64,000 nt of DNA from CBDIHH01 sp965279095 (GTDB lineage: Bacteria > Pseudomonadota > Alphaproteobacteria > Caulobacterales > Caulobacteraceae): assembly GCA_965279095.1 (NCBI GenBank), contig CBDIHH010000004.1, positions 429,393 to 493,392 on the forward strand, in the 5' to 3' direction. The notes under the pieces are model-generated. The model made no database searches and was not told the origin of the DNA. It worked only from the letters and a program-made list of their open reading frames with translations. The position numbers and the translations under genes were made by a program. Each line of letters opens with the position of its first letter. The stretch's first letter is position 1. Positions 33,191-44,152 of the stretch are shown one piece after another.

Positions 33191-33230
33191 GTCAAAACCG
33201 ACGCTAAGTCATTGATTTTTATGGGGTAGC

Positions 33231-33320
33231 TGGCGGTGAGAGAGGGATTCGAACCCTCGGTAGGCTTTCACCTACACACGCTTTCCAAGCGTGCGCCTTA
33301 AACCACTCGGCCACCTCACC
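33231..33320 (-). tRNA. tRNA-Ser(GGA), probable prophage attachment site
   Basis: Ninety bases with encoded CCA. The acceptor stem is GGTGAGG/TCTCACC. The anticodon arm is CACGC-TTGGAAA-GCGTG, giving anticodon GGA. The long class II variable arm is GTAGG-TGAAAG-CCTAC, and the T arm is GAGGG-TTCGAAT-CCCTC. The 3' end faces the prophage and the 5' end the chromosome, the usual orientation when an integrase uses the 3' half of a tRNA and the phage restores it. The second attachment copy would lie left of the window. Confidence 0.95.
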
Positions 33321-33466
33321 ATCGCGCCGGGGCGGGCCCCGGCGGCGAAGGGGCGCAATATACTGATGGGCGGGGCGCGAACAAGGGCCATGGAGGTGCA
33401 ATCGTCGGCCGTCGCGCCTATCTTGAGGCGGACCCGTCGACAACCGCCCGCCAGGGAGACCCCGCC

Positions 33467-34120
33467 TTGCTGTTCGCTTCCAAGCCCCTCGCCATCCCCA
33501 CCGCCGACCAGGCCCTGAAGGGCCGTGCGGACCCTATCCCCACGGCCGAGCGCCACTTCGTCAACGGCAACCCCCTCAAGGGCCCCTACCCCCAGGGCGC
33601 GCGGACGATCCAACTGGCCATGGGCTGCTTCTGGGGGGTCGAGCGGCTGTTCTGGACCGTGCCCGGCGTGTGGGTGACCGCCGTCGGCTATTCGGGGGGC
33701 TCCACCCCCAACCCCACCTATGAGGAGGTCTGCTCGGGCCGCACCGGCCACACCGAGTCGGTCCTGGTGGTCTACGATCCCCAGGTCGCCAGCCTCGACG
33801 CCCTGCTGAAGATCTTCTGGGAGGAACACGACCCCACCCAGGGCATGCGCCAGGGCAATGATGTCGGCACCCAGTACCGCTCGGCGATCTTCACCTATAC
33901 GCCGGATCAGGCCGACGCCGTGGCCGCTTCCCAGGCCGCCTACGGCAAGGCCCTGGCTGCCCGCGGCTTCGGGCCGGTGACCACCCAGATCGGCGATGCG
34001 CCGCCCTTCTATTTCGCCGAGGCCTATCACCAGCAGTATCTGGCCAAGAACCCCGGGGGCTATTGCGGCCTGCAGGGCACCGGCGTGAGCTGCCCGATCG
34101 GCCTGGGCGTCGGCGCCTAG
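33467..34120 (+). CDS. msrA: Peptide-methionine (S)-S-oxide reductase MsrA
   Basis: Reduces methionine-S-sulfoxide in damaged proteins, with thioredoxin as electron donor. The product is about 217 residues. The active-site motif GCFWGVE is near residue 54, with the catalytic Cys. The family blocks VGYSGGSTPNPTYEEVCSGR and FWEEHDPTQGMRQGNDVGTQ follow, and C-terminal cysteines (GGYCG, SCPIG) probably serve as recycling residues. The start is TTG at 33467. It is the first chromosomal protein gene beyond the tRNA and is convergent with the DUF599 gene, 18 bases apart. Confidence 0.95.
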   Translation: MLFASKPLAIPTADQALKGRADPIPTAERHFVNGNPLKGPYPQGARTIQLAMGCFWGVERLFWTVPGVWVTAVGYSGGSTPNPTYEEVCSGRTGHTESVLVVYDPQVASLDALLKIFWEEHDPTQGMRQGNDVGTQYRSAIFTYTPDQADAVAASQAAYGKALAARGFGPVTTQIGDAPPFYFAEAYHQQYLAKNPGGYCGLQGTGVSCPIGLGVGA

Positions 34121-34138
34121 GCCCATAGGGATAGGGCC

Positions 34139-34885
34139 TCAGGGCCCGCCGGCCTCCGGCCTGTCGGCGGCCGGCGCCTCGGCCTGAGCCGGCCCCATCT
34201 CGTCGATCACCTGGCGGATGGCGCGTACGCCCCCGGCGGTGTCGGAGGCGGCCTGGCGGATGATCAGCAGGGTCACCGCGCCCAGGGTGACCACGGCGAA
34301 GGGGATCGGTCCCGCCAGCCAGGTCACCCCGGCCAGGGCGAAATAGTAGCCGCGCACGCCGGTGTTGAAGGCGTGCAGGGCCGGGTTGATGATCCGCGCC
34401 GCCCCGTCGGCGTATCGGGCGCGAAGGTCGCCGCGGATGTCCGGCGGCGGCGCCGCCCCGATCACCGCCAGGCAGTAGTTCATCTGCCGCAGGGCCCAGA
34501 TGAAATCGAGGAAGCCCCGCGCCAGCACCACCAGCACCAGGCCGATCTTCAGCTGGAATAGCCAGTGGGGAATGGGCGCCACCCCGGTCAGCTGCTCCAT
34601 GCTGCGATAGGCGCTGTCGCCGCCGAACAGCACCCCGGCGGCGGCGGCGATGACGATCAGGTTGGACGAGGCGAAGAACGAGGCCGAGTTGATGGCGTGG
34701 CCGAGCAGCTGGCTGTCGATGAAGCGGTTCTCGCGGGCCGCCATATTGGCCATCCACCGCGCCCGCAGCACCGTCATGTCCGAGCTGATCACCCCGCGCC
34801 GGCGGCCCAGCTGCTTCAGCCCGCCCGCATAGCCGAGCCAGCAGGCGATGAAGAAGCCGGCGGCGGCGATGTCGAAAACACTCAT
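34139..34885 (-). CDS. DUF599 family membrane protein
   Basis: The product is 248 residues with four hydrophobic segments (near residues 3-20, 70-88, 110-130 and 180-215). Sequence blocks MSVFDIAAAGFFIACWLGYA, RARWMANMAARENRFIDSQL and GVRGYYFALAGVTWL are typical of the DUF599 family. Members are conserved inner-membrane proteins of unknown function in proteobacteria. It is divergent from the cyclopropane fatty acid synthase gene, with about 115 bases between starts. No cofactor motif is visible. Confidence 0.85.
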   Translation of the reverse strand: MSVFDIAAAGFFIACWLGYAGGLKQLGRRRGVISSDMTVLRARWMANMAARENRFIDSQLLGHAINSASFFASSNLIVIAAAAGVLFGGDSAYRSMEQLTGVAPIPHWLFQLKIGLVLVVLARGFLDFIWALRQMNYCLAVIGAAPPPDIRGDLRARYADGAARIINPALHAFNTGVRGYYFALAGVTWLAGPIPFAVVTLGAVTLLIIRQAASDTAGGVRAIRQVIDEMGPAQAEAPAADRPEAGGP

Positions 34886-35001
34886 AGGATAATCCGGTGT
34901 CGCATTTGCGCGCAGGATGGGGGCGCGGCCCCTTGAAGGCCAGCCCGGATGGGGGTGAAAATCGCGCGGCCTTCGGGCAGGGCCGGTCCGGAGCGTTCCT
35001 C

Positions 35002-36234
35002 ATGCTTCATTCGGTTCTCAAGCGTTTCGTGGTCGTCGGACGACTGTCGGTGACCTATCCGGACGGGATCGTCCGCCAGTACGGCGACGGCTCCGGGCCC
35101 GAGGCGGCCGTGGCGCTGAAGCGCGGCTGGGCGTGGCGGCTGGCCACCGACCCGCAGATGCAGCTGGGCGAGGCCTATATGGCCGGGGGGCTGGTGATCG
35201 AGCGGGGCGATATCGCGACCCTGATGGAGGTCACCGGGCGCAACCTTGAGTTTCGGCCCCGCCGGCGGGGGTTGGCCCTGAAGCTGTTCATGGCCGGCCA
35301 GCGACTGATCCAGCAGTGGAACGACCGGGCGGCCTCGCGGCGCAATGTCGCCCACCACTACGACCTGTCCTACGACCTCTACCGCCGCTTCCTCGACGCG
35401 GACATGCAGTATTCCTGCGCCTACTTCGCCCGCCCCGACATGACCCTCGACGAGGCCCAGGCGGCCAAGCGGGCGCACCTGGCGGCGAAGCTGCGGCTGC
35501 GGTCGGGGGCGCGGGTGCTCGACATCGGCTGCGGCTGGGGCGGCCTGGGGCTGGAGCTGGCCGGCCGCCACGGCGCGCGGGTCACCGGCGTGACCCTGTC
35601 GTCCGAGCAGCTGGCGGTGGCGCAGCGGCGGGCCGACCAGTCGGGGCTGGCGGACCGGGCCCAGTTTCGCCTGATGGACTATCGCGACGTGGACGGGCCC
35701 TTCGACCGCATCGTCTCGGTGGGCATGTTCGAGCATGTGGGCGCGCCCAACTTCCGCGCCTATTTCGAGAAGATCGGCGCGCTGCTGACCGAGGACGGCT
35801 GCGCCGTGGTGCACACCATCGGCCGCATGACGCCCCCGGGGGTCACCCAGTCATGGATCCGCAAATACATCTTCCCGGGGGGCTATATCCCGGCCCTGTC
35901 GGAGGTGGTGGCGGCGGTGGAGGCCGCCGGCCTGTGGATCACCGACATCGAGATCCTGCGCACCCACTACGCCGAGACCCTGCGCCATTGGCGCGAGCGG
36001 TTCTGGGCCCAGCGGGACGAGATCGCCGGCCTCTATGACGAGCGCTTCTGCCGGATGTGGGAATTCTACCTGGCCCTCAGCGAGCTGGCCTTCCGACACA
36101 ACGGCCATGGGGTGTTCCAGCTGCAGCTGGCCCGCCGGCAGGACGCCCTGCCGCTGACCCGCGACTACATGGTCGACGACGAGCGCGCCGGGCCGCGCCA
36201 GCGCCAGCCGGCCCCGGCCCACGCGGCCGCCTAG
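35002..36234 (+). CDS. cfa: Cyclopropane-fatty-acyl-phospholipid synthase
   Basis: Adds a methylene from S-adenosylmethionine to unsaturated acyl chains of membrane phospholipids, often in stationary phase or acid. The product is 410 residues. The SAM-binding motif VLDIGCGWGGLGLELA lies near residue 170. The family segments YDLSYDLYRRFLDADMQYSC, GMFEHVGAPNF and IFPGGYIP are present. I chose the ATG at 35002, which opens MLHSVLKRFVVVGRLSVTYP, over an in-frame frame extension of 105 bases. The C-terminal tail is arginine/proline/alanine-rich and low in complexity. It ends 4 bases before the stop of the convergent transporter gene. Confidence 0.93.
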   Translation: MLHSVLKRFVVVGRLSVTYPDGIVRQYGDGSGPEAAVALKRGWAWRLATDPQMQLGEAYMAGGLVIERGDIATLMEVTGRNLEFRPRRRGLALKLFMAGQRLIQQWNDRAASRRNVAHHYDLSYDLYRRFLDADMQYSCAYFARPDMTLDEAQAAKRAHLAAKLRLRSGARVLDIGCGWGGLGLELAGRHGARVTGVTLSSEQLAVAQRRADQSGLADRAQFRLMDYRDVDGPFDRIVSVGMFEHVGAPNFRAYFEKIGALLTEDGCAVVHTIGRMTPPGVTQSWIRKYIFPGGYIPALSEVVAAVEAAGLWITDIEILRTHYAETLRHWRERFWAQRDEIAGLYDERFCRMWEFYLALSELAFRHNGHGVFQLQLARRQDALPLTRDYMVDDERAGPRQRQPAPAHAAA

Positions 36235-36238
36235 GGGC

Positions 36239-37546
36239 CTAGTCGTCCTCGATCAGGCTCTTTCGGCCGGTGTCGCGCATGACCACCGCCACCAACAGCG
36301 ACACCCCGATCATGGCGGTGACATAGAGGTAGAAGCCGCTTTCGTGGCCGGCGTTCTTGAACCACAGGGCGACGTATTCGGCGGTGCCGCCGAACAGGGA
36401 GTTGGCGATGGCGTAGGGCAGGGCCACGCCCAGGGCGCGCACCCCGGCCGGGAACAGCTCGGCCTTCACCAGCCCCGACAGGGCCGTGTAGAAGCTGACG
36501 ATCAGCAGGGCGGCCAGCACCAGGGCGAAGGCGGCGATGGGGTCCTGGGTGCGCCCCAGGGTGGTCATGATCGGCCAGGTGCCGGCCATCCCCAGCACCC
36601 CGAAGGCGATCAGCAGCGGCTTGCGGCCGATCCTGTCGGACAGGGCGCCGTAGGCGGGCTGCAGCAGCATGAACACCAGAAGCGCCGCCGCGGTGATCTG
36701 GCTGGCCGCCTCCTTGGAGAAGCCGGACGTGTTGGTCAGGAACTTCTGCATGTAGGTGGTGTAGGCGTAGAAGGCGAGGGAGCCGCCGGCGGTCAGCCCC
36801 ATCACCATCAGGGTCTCGCGCGGATGGCGCAGGAACAGGAAGGCGGTGCGGGTGCGCTCGCCTGAGGCCTGGGACGCCTTGAAGGCGTCGGTTTCGTCCA
36901 GCGACCGCCGCAGCCAGAACACCACCACCGCCAGCACCGCCCCGATGGCGAAGGGGATGCGCCAGCCGAAGGCGTCCAGCTGGGCGTCGGTGAGGGTCGC
37001 CTGCAGCACCAGCAGCACCGCCAGGGCCGACAGCTGGCCGCTGATCAGGGTGACGTACTGGAAGCTGGCCCAGAAGCCCCGGTTCCGGGCGGCGGCCATC
37101 TCCGACAGATAGGTGGCGCTGGCGCCATATTCGCCGCCGAGCGACAGCCCCTGGAGCATGCGCACCACCACCAGGATCACCGGGGCCGCCACGCCGATCG
37201 CGGCGTAGCCCGGGGTGATGGCGATCACCAGGGAGCCGGCGCACATGAGGGCGATGGACAGGGTCAGGGCCTTCTTGCGGCCGTGGCGGTCGGCGTACAG
37301 CCCCATGATCCAGGCCCCCACCGGCCGCATCAGGAAGCCCACCGCGAACACCGCCGCGGCGTTCAGCAGCTGGGCGGTCTGGTCGCCCTTGGGGAAGAAG
37401 GCCTTGGCGAAATACAGGGAGAAGGCGGAATAGACATACCAGTCGTACCACTCCACCAGATTGCCGGCCGAGCCGCCGAAGATGGCCTTGGCCCGGGACA
37501 GTCCCGTGCGGCCCCCGCGGGCGGCGGCGGTCTGCGATGCGCTCAT
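36239..37546 (-). CDS. MFS metabolite:H+ symporter (ProP/KgtP-like)
   Basis: The product is about 435 residues with twelve predicted membrane segments. Motifs typical of the metabolite:H+ symporter family are visible: NLVEWYDWYVYSAFSLYFAK in helix 1, YADRHGRKKAL (MFS motif A) in the first loop, GLSLGGEYGASATYLSEMA in helix 4-5, and SDRIGRKPLL in the middle loop. The family imports dicarboxylates, proline/betaine, shikimate or similar solutes with protons; the substrate here cannot be read. The ATG at 37546 (MSASQTAAARGG) is the probable start. Confidence 0.88.
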   Translation of the reverse strand: MSASQTAAARGGRTGLSRAKAIFGGSAGNLVEWYDWYVYSAFSLYFAKAFFPKGDQTAQLLNAAAVFAVGFLMRPVGAWIMGLYADRHGRKKALTLSIALMCAGSLVIAITPGYAAIGVAAPVILVVVRMLQGLSLGGEYGASATYLSEMAAARNRGFWASFQYVTLISGQLSALAVLLVLQATLTDAQLDAFGWRIPFAIGAVLAVVVFWLRRSLDETDAFKASQASGERTRTAFLFLRHPRETLMVMGLTAGGSLAFYAYTTYMQKFLTNTSGFSKEAASQITAAALLVFMLLQPAYGALSDRIGRKPLLIAFGVLGMAGTWPIMTTLGRTQDPIAAFALVLAALLIVSFYTALSGLVKAELFPAGVRALGVALPYAIANSLFGGTAEYVALWFKNAGHESGFYLYVTAMIGVSLLVAVVMRDTGRKSLIEDD

Positions 37547-38407
37547 GGTGGATATCCCCGCCGGCAAAAGCTCCCGCCCCCTGCTAACAGGGCCCGCGCT
37601 AGGGAACCATAGCCGTTGCGGATAGCTTGCCCCCCATGCGCCTGACCATGAAACCCAACCTCGCGCCCTGGCTGGAGCGCGCCCGCCGCGAGATCGGCGC
37701 CCTCGCCGGGATGCTGGCCCTGGCCCTGGCGGCCAACGCCTTCCTGCATATCGCCGACGAGGTGAGCGACGGCGACACGGGCGATTTCGACAAGGCCATC
37801 CTCTTCGCCCTGCGCCAGCCGGGGGACCCCACCCAGCCGATCGGTCCGCACCTGCTGCAGATCATGGCCGCCGACCTGACCGCCCTGGGGTCGGTGACGG
37901 ATCTTGGCCTCATCGTCCTGTTCGTGGCCGGCCTGTTCCTCAGCCTGCGTCGCTGGCGCGAGGCCCTGATCCTGGTGCTGGCGTCCGGCGGCGGCCTGGC
38001 GCTGAGCCAGGGCCTCAAGCTGGTCTATGGCCGCGAGCGCCCGCCCCTGGCCCTGCACGCGGTGGAGGTTGTCAACGCCAGCTTCCCGTCCGGCCACGCC
38101 ATGCTGTCGGCCGCCATCTACCTGACCCTAGGCGCCCTGGTGGCCCGCTTCGCCGAGAAGCGGCGGATCAAGGTCTTCGTCATGTCCGGGGCGGTGATCC
38201 TGACCCTGCTGGTGGGGATCAGCCGCGTCTATCTGGGGGTGCACTGGCCCACCGACGTCCTCGCCGGCTGGTGCGTCGGCGCCGCCTGGGCGACGCTCTG
38301 GTGGCTGGTGGCCTATGTGTGGGAGCGCCAGACGGGCCAGCGGCTGACCACGGACGACCGCCTGGAGACGGCCGGGGCGGAGCGCGCGCCCTCACCCCAG
38401 GTGGAAA

Positions 38408-40213
<1,806 letters not shown>

Positions 40214-40377
40214 GGGGGCGTCGTCTAGCACATTCGGCGGCCGGTGCGACTGTCCGGCGCGTGGCCGCGTGCGGATCGGGCGCGAAACGGCGGCGGCCGG
40301 TCATGCTTAACCATACGTTAAAGCGGCTTGGGCCATCTGGGGCGGGGGAGCGGGGACACTCTCACAGGAGATCGCCC

Positions 40378-40980
40378 ATGGACCGTCGGGTTCTCATCAC
40401 TTCGGGGCTCAGCCTCGTCGCCACCGCCTGCGCCACCACCGGCCCGGGGACGGGCGGGCCGCCGCCCCAGGCGGTTCGGGACGGCTATCCGCCGGCCGAG
40501 ACCTATTCGCGCGACGAACTGGCCGCCCAGGTGTCGGACTTCTTCGGGGTCACCGCCGAGGCCGCCGGCGGCATCATCCAGCGCGTCTTCGCCGACAACG
40601 GCCAGCCCACCGGCTACATCGCCGGCCAGGAGGGCTCCGGCGCCCTCACCGTCGGGGCCCGCTACGGCAACGGCCTGCTCTATATGAAGAACCGGCCCAC
40701 CACCGAGGTGTTCTGGCAGGGCCCCACGGTGGGTTGGGACGTGGGCGGCAACGCCTCGCGGGTGTTCACCCTCGTCTACGGTCTCAACACCCCCGACCAG
40801 GTGTTCCAGCGCTTCCCCGGGGTCGAGGGCACCGCCTATCTGATCGGCGGCATGGGCGTGAACTACCAGCGCGGCGGCGGTGTCACCCTGGCGCCCATCC
40901 GCGCCGGCGTCGGCCTGCGGCTCGGCGCCAACATCGGCTACCTGTCTTACAGCCGAAAGCGCAACTACTTCCCGTTCTAG
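40378..40980 (+). CDS. EipA-like envelope integrity protein (DUF1134)
   Basis: The product is about 200 residues, exported: MDRRVLITSGLSLVATACAT with a possible lipobox ending at Cys18. The mature domain holds DFFGVTAEAAGGIIQRVFAD, GYIAGQEGSGALTVGARYG and VYGLNTPDQVFQRFPGVEGT, the conserved blocks of DUF1134. In Brucella and Caulobacter this family (EipA) is needed for cell-envelope integrity; it forms a small periplasmic beta-barrel. ATG at 40378 is preceded by AGGAG. It is a single-gene unit divergent from lepA. Confidence 0.9.
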   Translation: MDRRVLITSGLSLVATACATTGPGTGGPPPQAVRDGYPPAETYSRDELAAQVSDFFGVTAEAAGGIIQRVFADNGQPTGYIAGQEGSGALTVGARYGNGLLYMKNRPTTEVFWQGPTVGWDVGGNASRVFTLVYGLNTPDQVFQRFPGVEGTAYLIGGMGVNYQRGGGVTLAPIRAGVGLRLGANIGYLSYSRKRNYFPF

Positions 40981-41005
40981 AACTAGGTCTGCAGCTTCGC
41001 TGGGG

Positions 41006-41045
41006 AAATCTCGCGTCCCCGGCGTACGCCGAGAATGCGAGATTT
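41006..41045. repeat. Intergenic inverted repeat
   Basis: AAATCTCGC (41006-41014) pairs with GCGAGATTT (41037-41045), enclosing the palindrome GGCGTACGCC (41021-41030). It lies between convergent genes and probably ends both transcripts. Confidence 0.6.
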
Positions 41046-41091
41046 ATCCGTGCTCTCTGCGGCGAGGGCCCAGGGGCTTGCGCGGCGATCC

Positions 41092-41643
41092 TCAATGCTT
41101 GTCGGTCTTGGACGCCAGCCAGTCCATGAGGGCGAGCAGCACGCCCGAGACCACGAAGGTGATGTGGATGACCACCATCCACATCAGCTTGGTCTCGTCC
41201 ACGCCCTCCTCGCCGATGCGCATGAACGAGCGCAGGAGGGCGATGGCCGAGATGGCGGTGATCGAGGCGATCAGCTTCATCTTCAGGCCCGAGAAGTCCA
41301 CCGTGCCCATCCAGCTGGGGCGGTCCTCATGGTTGCCGGTGTCGATCTTGGAGACGAAGTTCTCGTAGCCCGAGAAAACCACGATCAGGATGAGGTTGCC
41401 GGCCAGGGACAGGTCGATGAGGGCCAGGGCCATCATGATGGCGTCCTCGGCGGTCATGGTGGCGATCCCGGCCAGCTCGTGGATGAGCTCGGCGACGAAC
41501 ACCCACAGCAGCGCGGCCAGCGCCACCACGAGGCCCACGTAGAAGGGCGCCATCAGCCAGCGGGAATTGAACAGGCCGTATTCCAGCCAGCGCTCGCCGG
41601 CGTGCTTGGGGTGGCGGGCCGGGGCGGGGGTCGGGTCGGTCAT
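41092..41643 (-). CDS. UPF0114 (YqhA-like) membrane protein
   Basis: The product is 183 residues with four membrane segments. The blocks ERWLEYGLFNSRWLMAPFYV, LALIDLSLAGNLILIVVFSG and WMGTVDFSGLKMKLIASITA are characteristic of the UPF0114/YqhA family. The molecular function is unknown; the topology suggests a small channel or sensor of the inner membrane. It lies downstream of pheT in the same direction, with a 63-base gap between them, and may be cotranscribed. Confidence 0.9.
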   Translation of the reverse strand: MTDPTPAPARHPKHAGERWLEYGLFNSRWLMAPFYVGLVVALAALLWVFVAELIHELAGIATMTAEDAIMMALALIDLSLAGNLILIVVFSGYENFVSKIDTGNHEDRPSWMGTVDFSGLKMKLIASITAISAIALLRSFMRIGEEGVDETKLMWMVVIHITFVVSGVLLALMDWLASKTDKH

Positions 41644-41706
41644 CGAGGCTCCTACGGTTAAGCCTCACTTAGGGTCGATGCGCGGCCGCGCAATGGCCGC
41701 CGGCGC

Positions 41707-44130
41707 CTAGCCCCTCAGCCTGGCGTTGCAGGCCTTCTCGACGGCGGCAACGACCTTGGCGGCCAGGGCCTCGATCTCGGCGTCGGTCAGGGTCTTCTCC
41801 CGGGGCTGCACGCGCACCTCCAGGGCCACCGACTTGGAGCCCTCCGGCACGCCGGGGCCCTGGTAGACGTCGAACACCCGCACCTGATCGATCAGCGCCT
41901 TGTCCGCGCCGGCGGCGGCCCGCACCAGGTCGCCCGCCGGGGTCGCGGCCTCGACCACGAAGGCGAAGTCCCGGGACAGGGGCATCAGGCTGGACGGGGT
42001 GAAGGCCGGCCGGGTCTTGACGCCCTTTCGCTTGGGCTCGGGCAGGGCGTCGAGCATCAGCTCGAAGCCGAGCATCGAACCGTCGACGTCGAGGGCCTTG
42101 AGCACCCGCGGATGAAGCTCGCCGAACTCCGCCAGGATCTTCTTGGGCCCCAGGCCGATGGCGGCCGAGCGGCCGGGGTGCCACCAGTCCGACGCCTGGC
42201 CCTGGAAGACCTGCAGGGAGGCGACGGGGGCGCCCAACTCGGCGAGCAGGGCCATCAGGTCGCCCTTCAGGGCGAACAGGGGCTCGCCGCCCTTGCCCTG
42301 CCAGTCGCGGGGCGGGTGCGGCGCGACCAGGCCGGTGATCGCCGTCATCTGGCCCTCGGGCCGGTCATTGACGAAGTAGGGGCCGATCTCGAACAGGGCG
42401 ACGTCGGCGAAGCCCTGGCGGGCATTGCGGCCGGCGGCCTCGATCAGGTTGGGCAGGGCCGAGGGCCTCATGCAGTCCAGGTCCGCCGCGATGGGATTGG
42501 TCAGCACCAGGTCTGCCTGACCGCCGCCGAACAGGGCGGCCTTCGCCTGCGAGGTGAACGACCAGGTGACCAGCTCGTCATAGCCCAGGGCCGCCAGGGC
42601 GCGGCGCCCGACGCGCATCCGCGCTTGGCGGGGGGTGAGCACGCCGCCGACGGGATAGGGGGCGTCCGGCAGGGGGGTGGAGGGCAGGGCGTCGTAGCCG
42701 GCGATGCGGGCCACCTCCTCGACCAGGTCGGCCTTGCCGTCGATGTCGCGGCGCCAGGACGGCGGCGTGACCTGCAGCACCGGGCCCTCACCGTCTATGG
42801 CGAAGCCGAGCTTGGCGAGGATGGCCAGGCTCTCGGCCGGATTGATCTGCAGGCCCGACAGGCGCTGGACGTAGTCGGGGTCGAAGGCGATCGGCCCGGG
42901 GGGCTCAGGCGGGGCGCCGGCGACGACGATATCCGACGGCTCGCCGCCGCACAGCTGCAGGATCAGCCGGGTCGCCAGCTCCAGGCCGGGGATCACCGAC
43001 TGCGGGTCCACCCCGCGGGCGAACCGGTATTGGGCGTCCGACGTGATGCCGGTGGTCCGGCCGGTCTGGGCGGTGCGCAGGGGGTCGAACCAGGCGCTCT
43101 CGATGAACACCTCTGTGGTCGCCTCCGAGCAGCCGGTGCTCTCCCCGCCCATGACGCCGCCGAGGCCGACGGGCCGCTCGCCGCCGGCGTCGGCGATGAC
43201 GCACATCTCCGGGGTGATGGTGTAGGTCTTGCCGTCCAGGGCGATCAGGTGCTCGTGGTCGTGCCCGTCGCCGCTGTGGCTCTTGTTCAGCTGTCCCAGC
43301 CGGGCGTGGATCGAGGACCCCACCAGCAGGGCGGCGTCATAGACGTGCAGCGGCCGCGCGCGGTCCAGCGAGACGAGATTGGTCACGTCCACCAGGGCGC
43401 TGATCGGGCGCAGGCCGACGGCCTTCAGCCGATCCTGCAGCCATTTCGGCGAGGGACCGTTCCGGACCCCCCGGATCAGCCGGCCGGCGAACACCGGACA
43501 GGCGTCGCCGTCGACGTGGACGGCGATCGGGCAAGGGAAGGCGCCAGGGACGGGCGCGACGGCCCCGTCCTTGAGGGTCCCCAGGCCGGCGGCGGCGAGG
43601 TCGCGGGCGATGCCGGCCACGCCCAGCCAGTCGGGACGGTTGGGGGTCACCTCGAAGTCGATCGCCGCCTCCAGGCCCAGGGCCTGGGCCACCGATGCGC
43701 CCACGGGCAGGGCGTCGTCGAGCTCCAGGATGCCGTCGGACTCCTCGGCGGTCTGCAGCTCGGCGGCCGAGCACAGCATGCCGTTGGACACCACGCCGCG
43801 CACGGCGCGGGGCTCCAGCGTGATGCCGCTGCCGGGGATGGTGGTCCCGATGGGGGCGAAGACGGTGGTCAGGCCCGGGCGGGCGTTGGGCGCGCCGCAG
43901 ACGATCTCCAGCCGGCCGTCCTTGGTGTCGACCTGGCAGACCTGCAGCTTGTCGGCATTGGGGTGGCGGGCGGCCTCGACGATCTTGGCCACGCTGAAGG
44001 CGGCCAGCTTCGAGGCCGGGTCCTCCACATGCTCGACCTCGAGGCCGGCCATGGTCATGGCGTCGGTGACCTGACCGACGGTGGCGTCGGTGTCTAGGTG
44101 ATCGCGCAGCCAGGAGAGGGTGAACTTCAT
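41707..44130 (-). CDS. pheT: Phenylalanyl-tRNA synthetase beta subunit
   Basis: Partner of PheS in the alpha2-beta2 enzyme that charges tRNA-Phe. The product is about 807 residues. Domains in order: N-terminal MKFTLSWLRDHLDTDATVGQ, tRNA-binding domain (residues 40-150, VCQVDTKDGRLEIVCGAPNA), B3/B4 editing domain (about 210-390), B5 (about 405-480), the synthetase-like core, and a C-terminal anticodon-binding FDX-ACB domain (PSSLMPLSRDFAFVVEAATP). ATG at 44130 is chosen because it opens the conserved N-terminus. It follows pheS after a 199-base gap that is filled by a large palindromic element. Confidence 0.96.
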   Translation of the reverse strand: MKFTLSWLRDHLDTDATVGQVTDAMTMAGLEVEHVEDPASKLAAFSVAKIVEAARHPNADKLQVCQVDTKDGRLEIVCGAPNARPGLTTVFAPIGTTIPGSGITLEPRAVRGVVSNGMLCSAAELQTAEESDGILELDDALPVGASVAQALGLEAAIDFEVTPNRPDWLGVAGIARDLAAAGLGTLKDGAVAPVPGAFPCPIAVHVDGDACPVFAGRLIRGVRNGPSPKWLQDRLKAVGLRPISALVDVTNLVSLDRARPLHVYDAALLVGSSIHARLGQLNKSHSGDGHDHEHLIALDGKTYTITPEMCVIADAGGERPVGLGGVMGGESTGCSEATTEVFIESAWFDPLRTAQTGRTTGITSDAQYRFARGVDPQSVIPGLELATRLILQLCGGEPSDIVVAGAPPEPPGPIAFDPDYVQRLSGLQINPAESLAILAKLGFAIDGEGPVLQVTPPSWRRDIDGKADLVEEVARIAGYDALPSTPLPDAPYPVGGVLTPRQARMRVGRRALAALGYDELVTWSFTSQAKAALFGGGQADLVLTNPIAADLDCMRPSALPNLIEAAGRNARQGFADVALFEIGPYFVNDRPEGQMTAITGLVAPHPPRDWQGKGGEPLFALKGDLMALLAELGAPVASLQVFQGQASDWWHPGRSAAIGLGPKKILAEFGELHPRVLKALDVDGSMLGFELMLDALPEPKRKGVKTRPAFTPSSLMPLSRDFAFVVEAATPAGDLVRAAAGADKALIDQVRVFDVYQGPGVPEGSKSVALEVRVQPREKTLTDAEIEALAAKVVAAVEKACNARLRG

Positions 44131-44152
44131 GATGCCGTTTCCGCAACCAACG

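Larger units (their letters stand above)
1..33230. mobile_element. T7-like prophage (left end outside window)
   Basis: A complete T7-type late gene order is seen on the minus strand: RNA polymerase, portal, scaffold, capsid, tail tubes A and B, four internal virion proteins, tail fibre, holin, small and large terminase. The right end abuts the 3' end of a tRNA-Ser gene, a typical site for tyrosine-integrase phages. By eye the GC content is clearly lower than in the chromosome to the right. The left end is not in the window. No integrase, DNA polymerase, primase/helicase, repressor or stand-alone endolysin was found. The accessory left 7 kb carries antirestriction and cargo genes. It could be an intact prophage cut by the window edge or a prophage that has lost its replication module. 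Confidence 0.88.

Noticed and set aside
33891..35003. A long arginine/proline-rich frame across the DUF599 gene
   Set aside because: Shadow of the DUF599 and msrA genes with no coherent domain.
42112..44097. A 661-residue open frame antisense to pheT
   Set aside because: Same reverse-frame composition; pheT is complete and in its normal operon.
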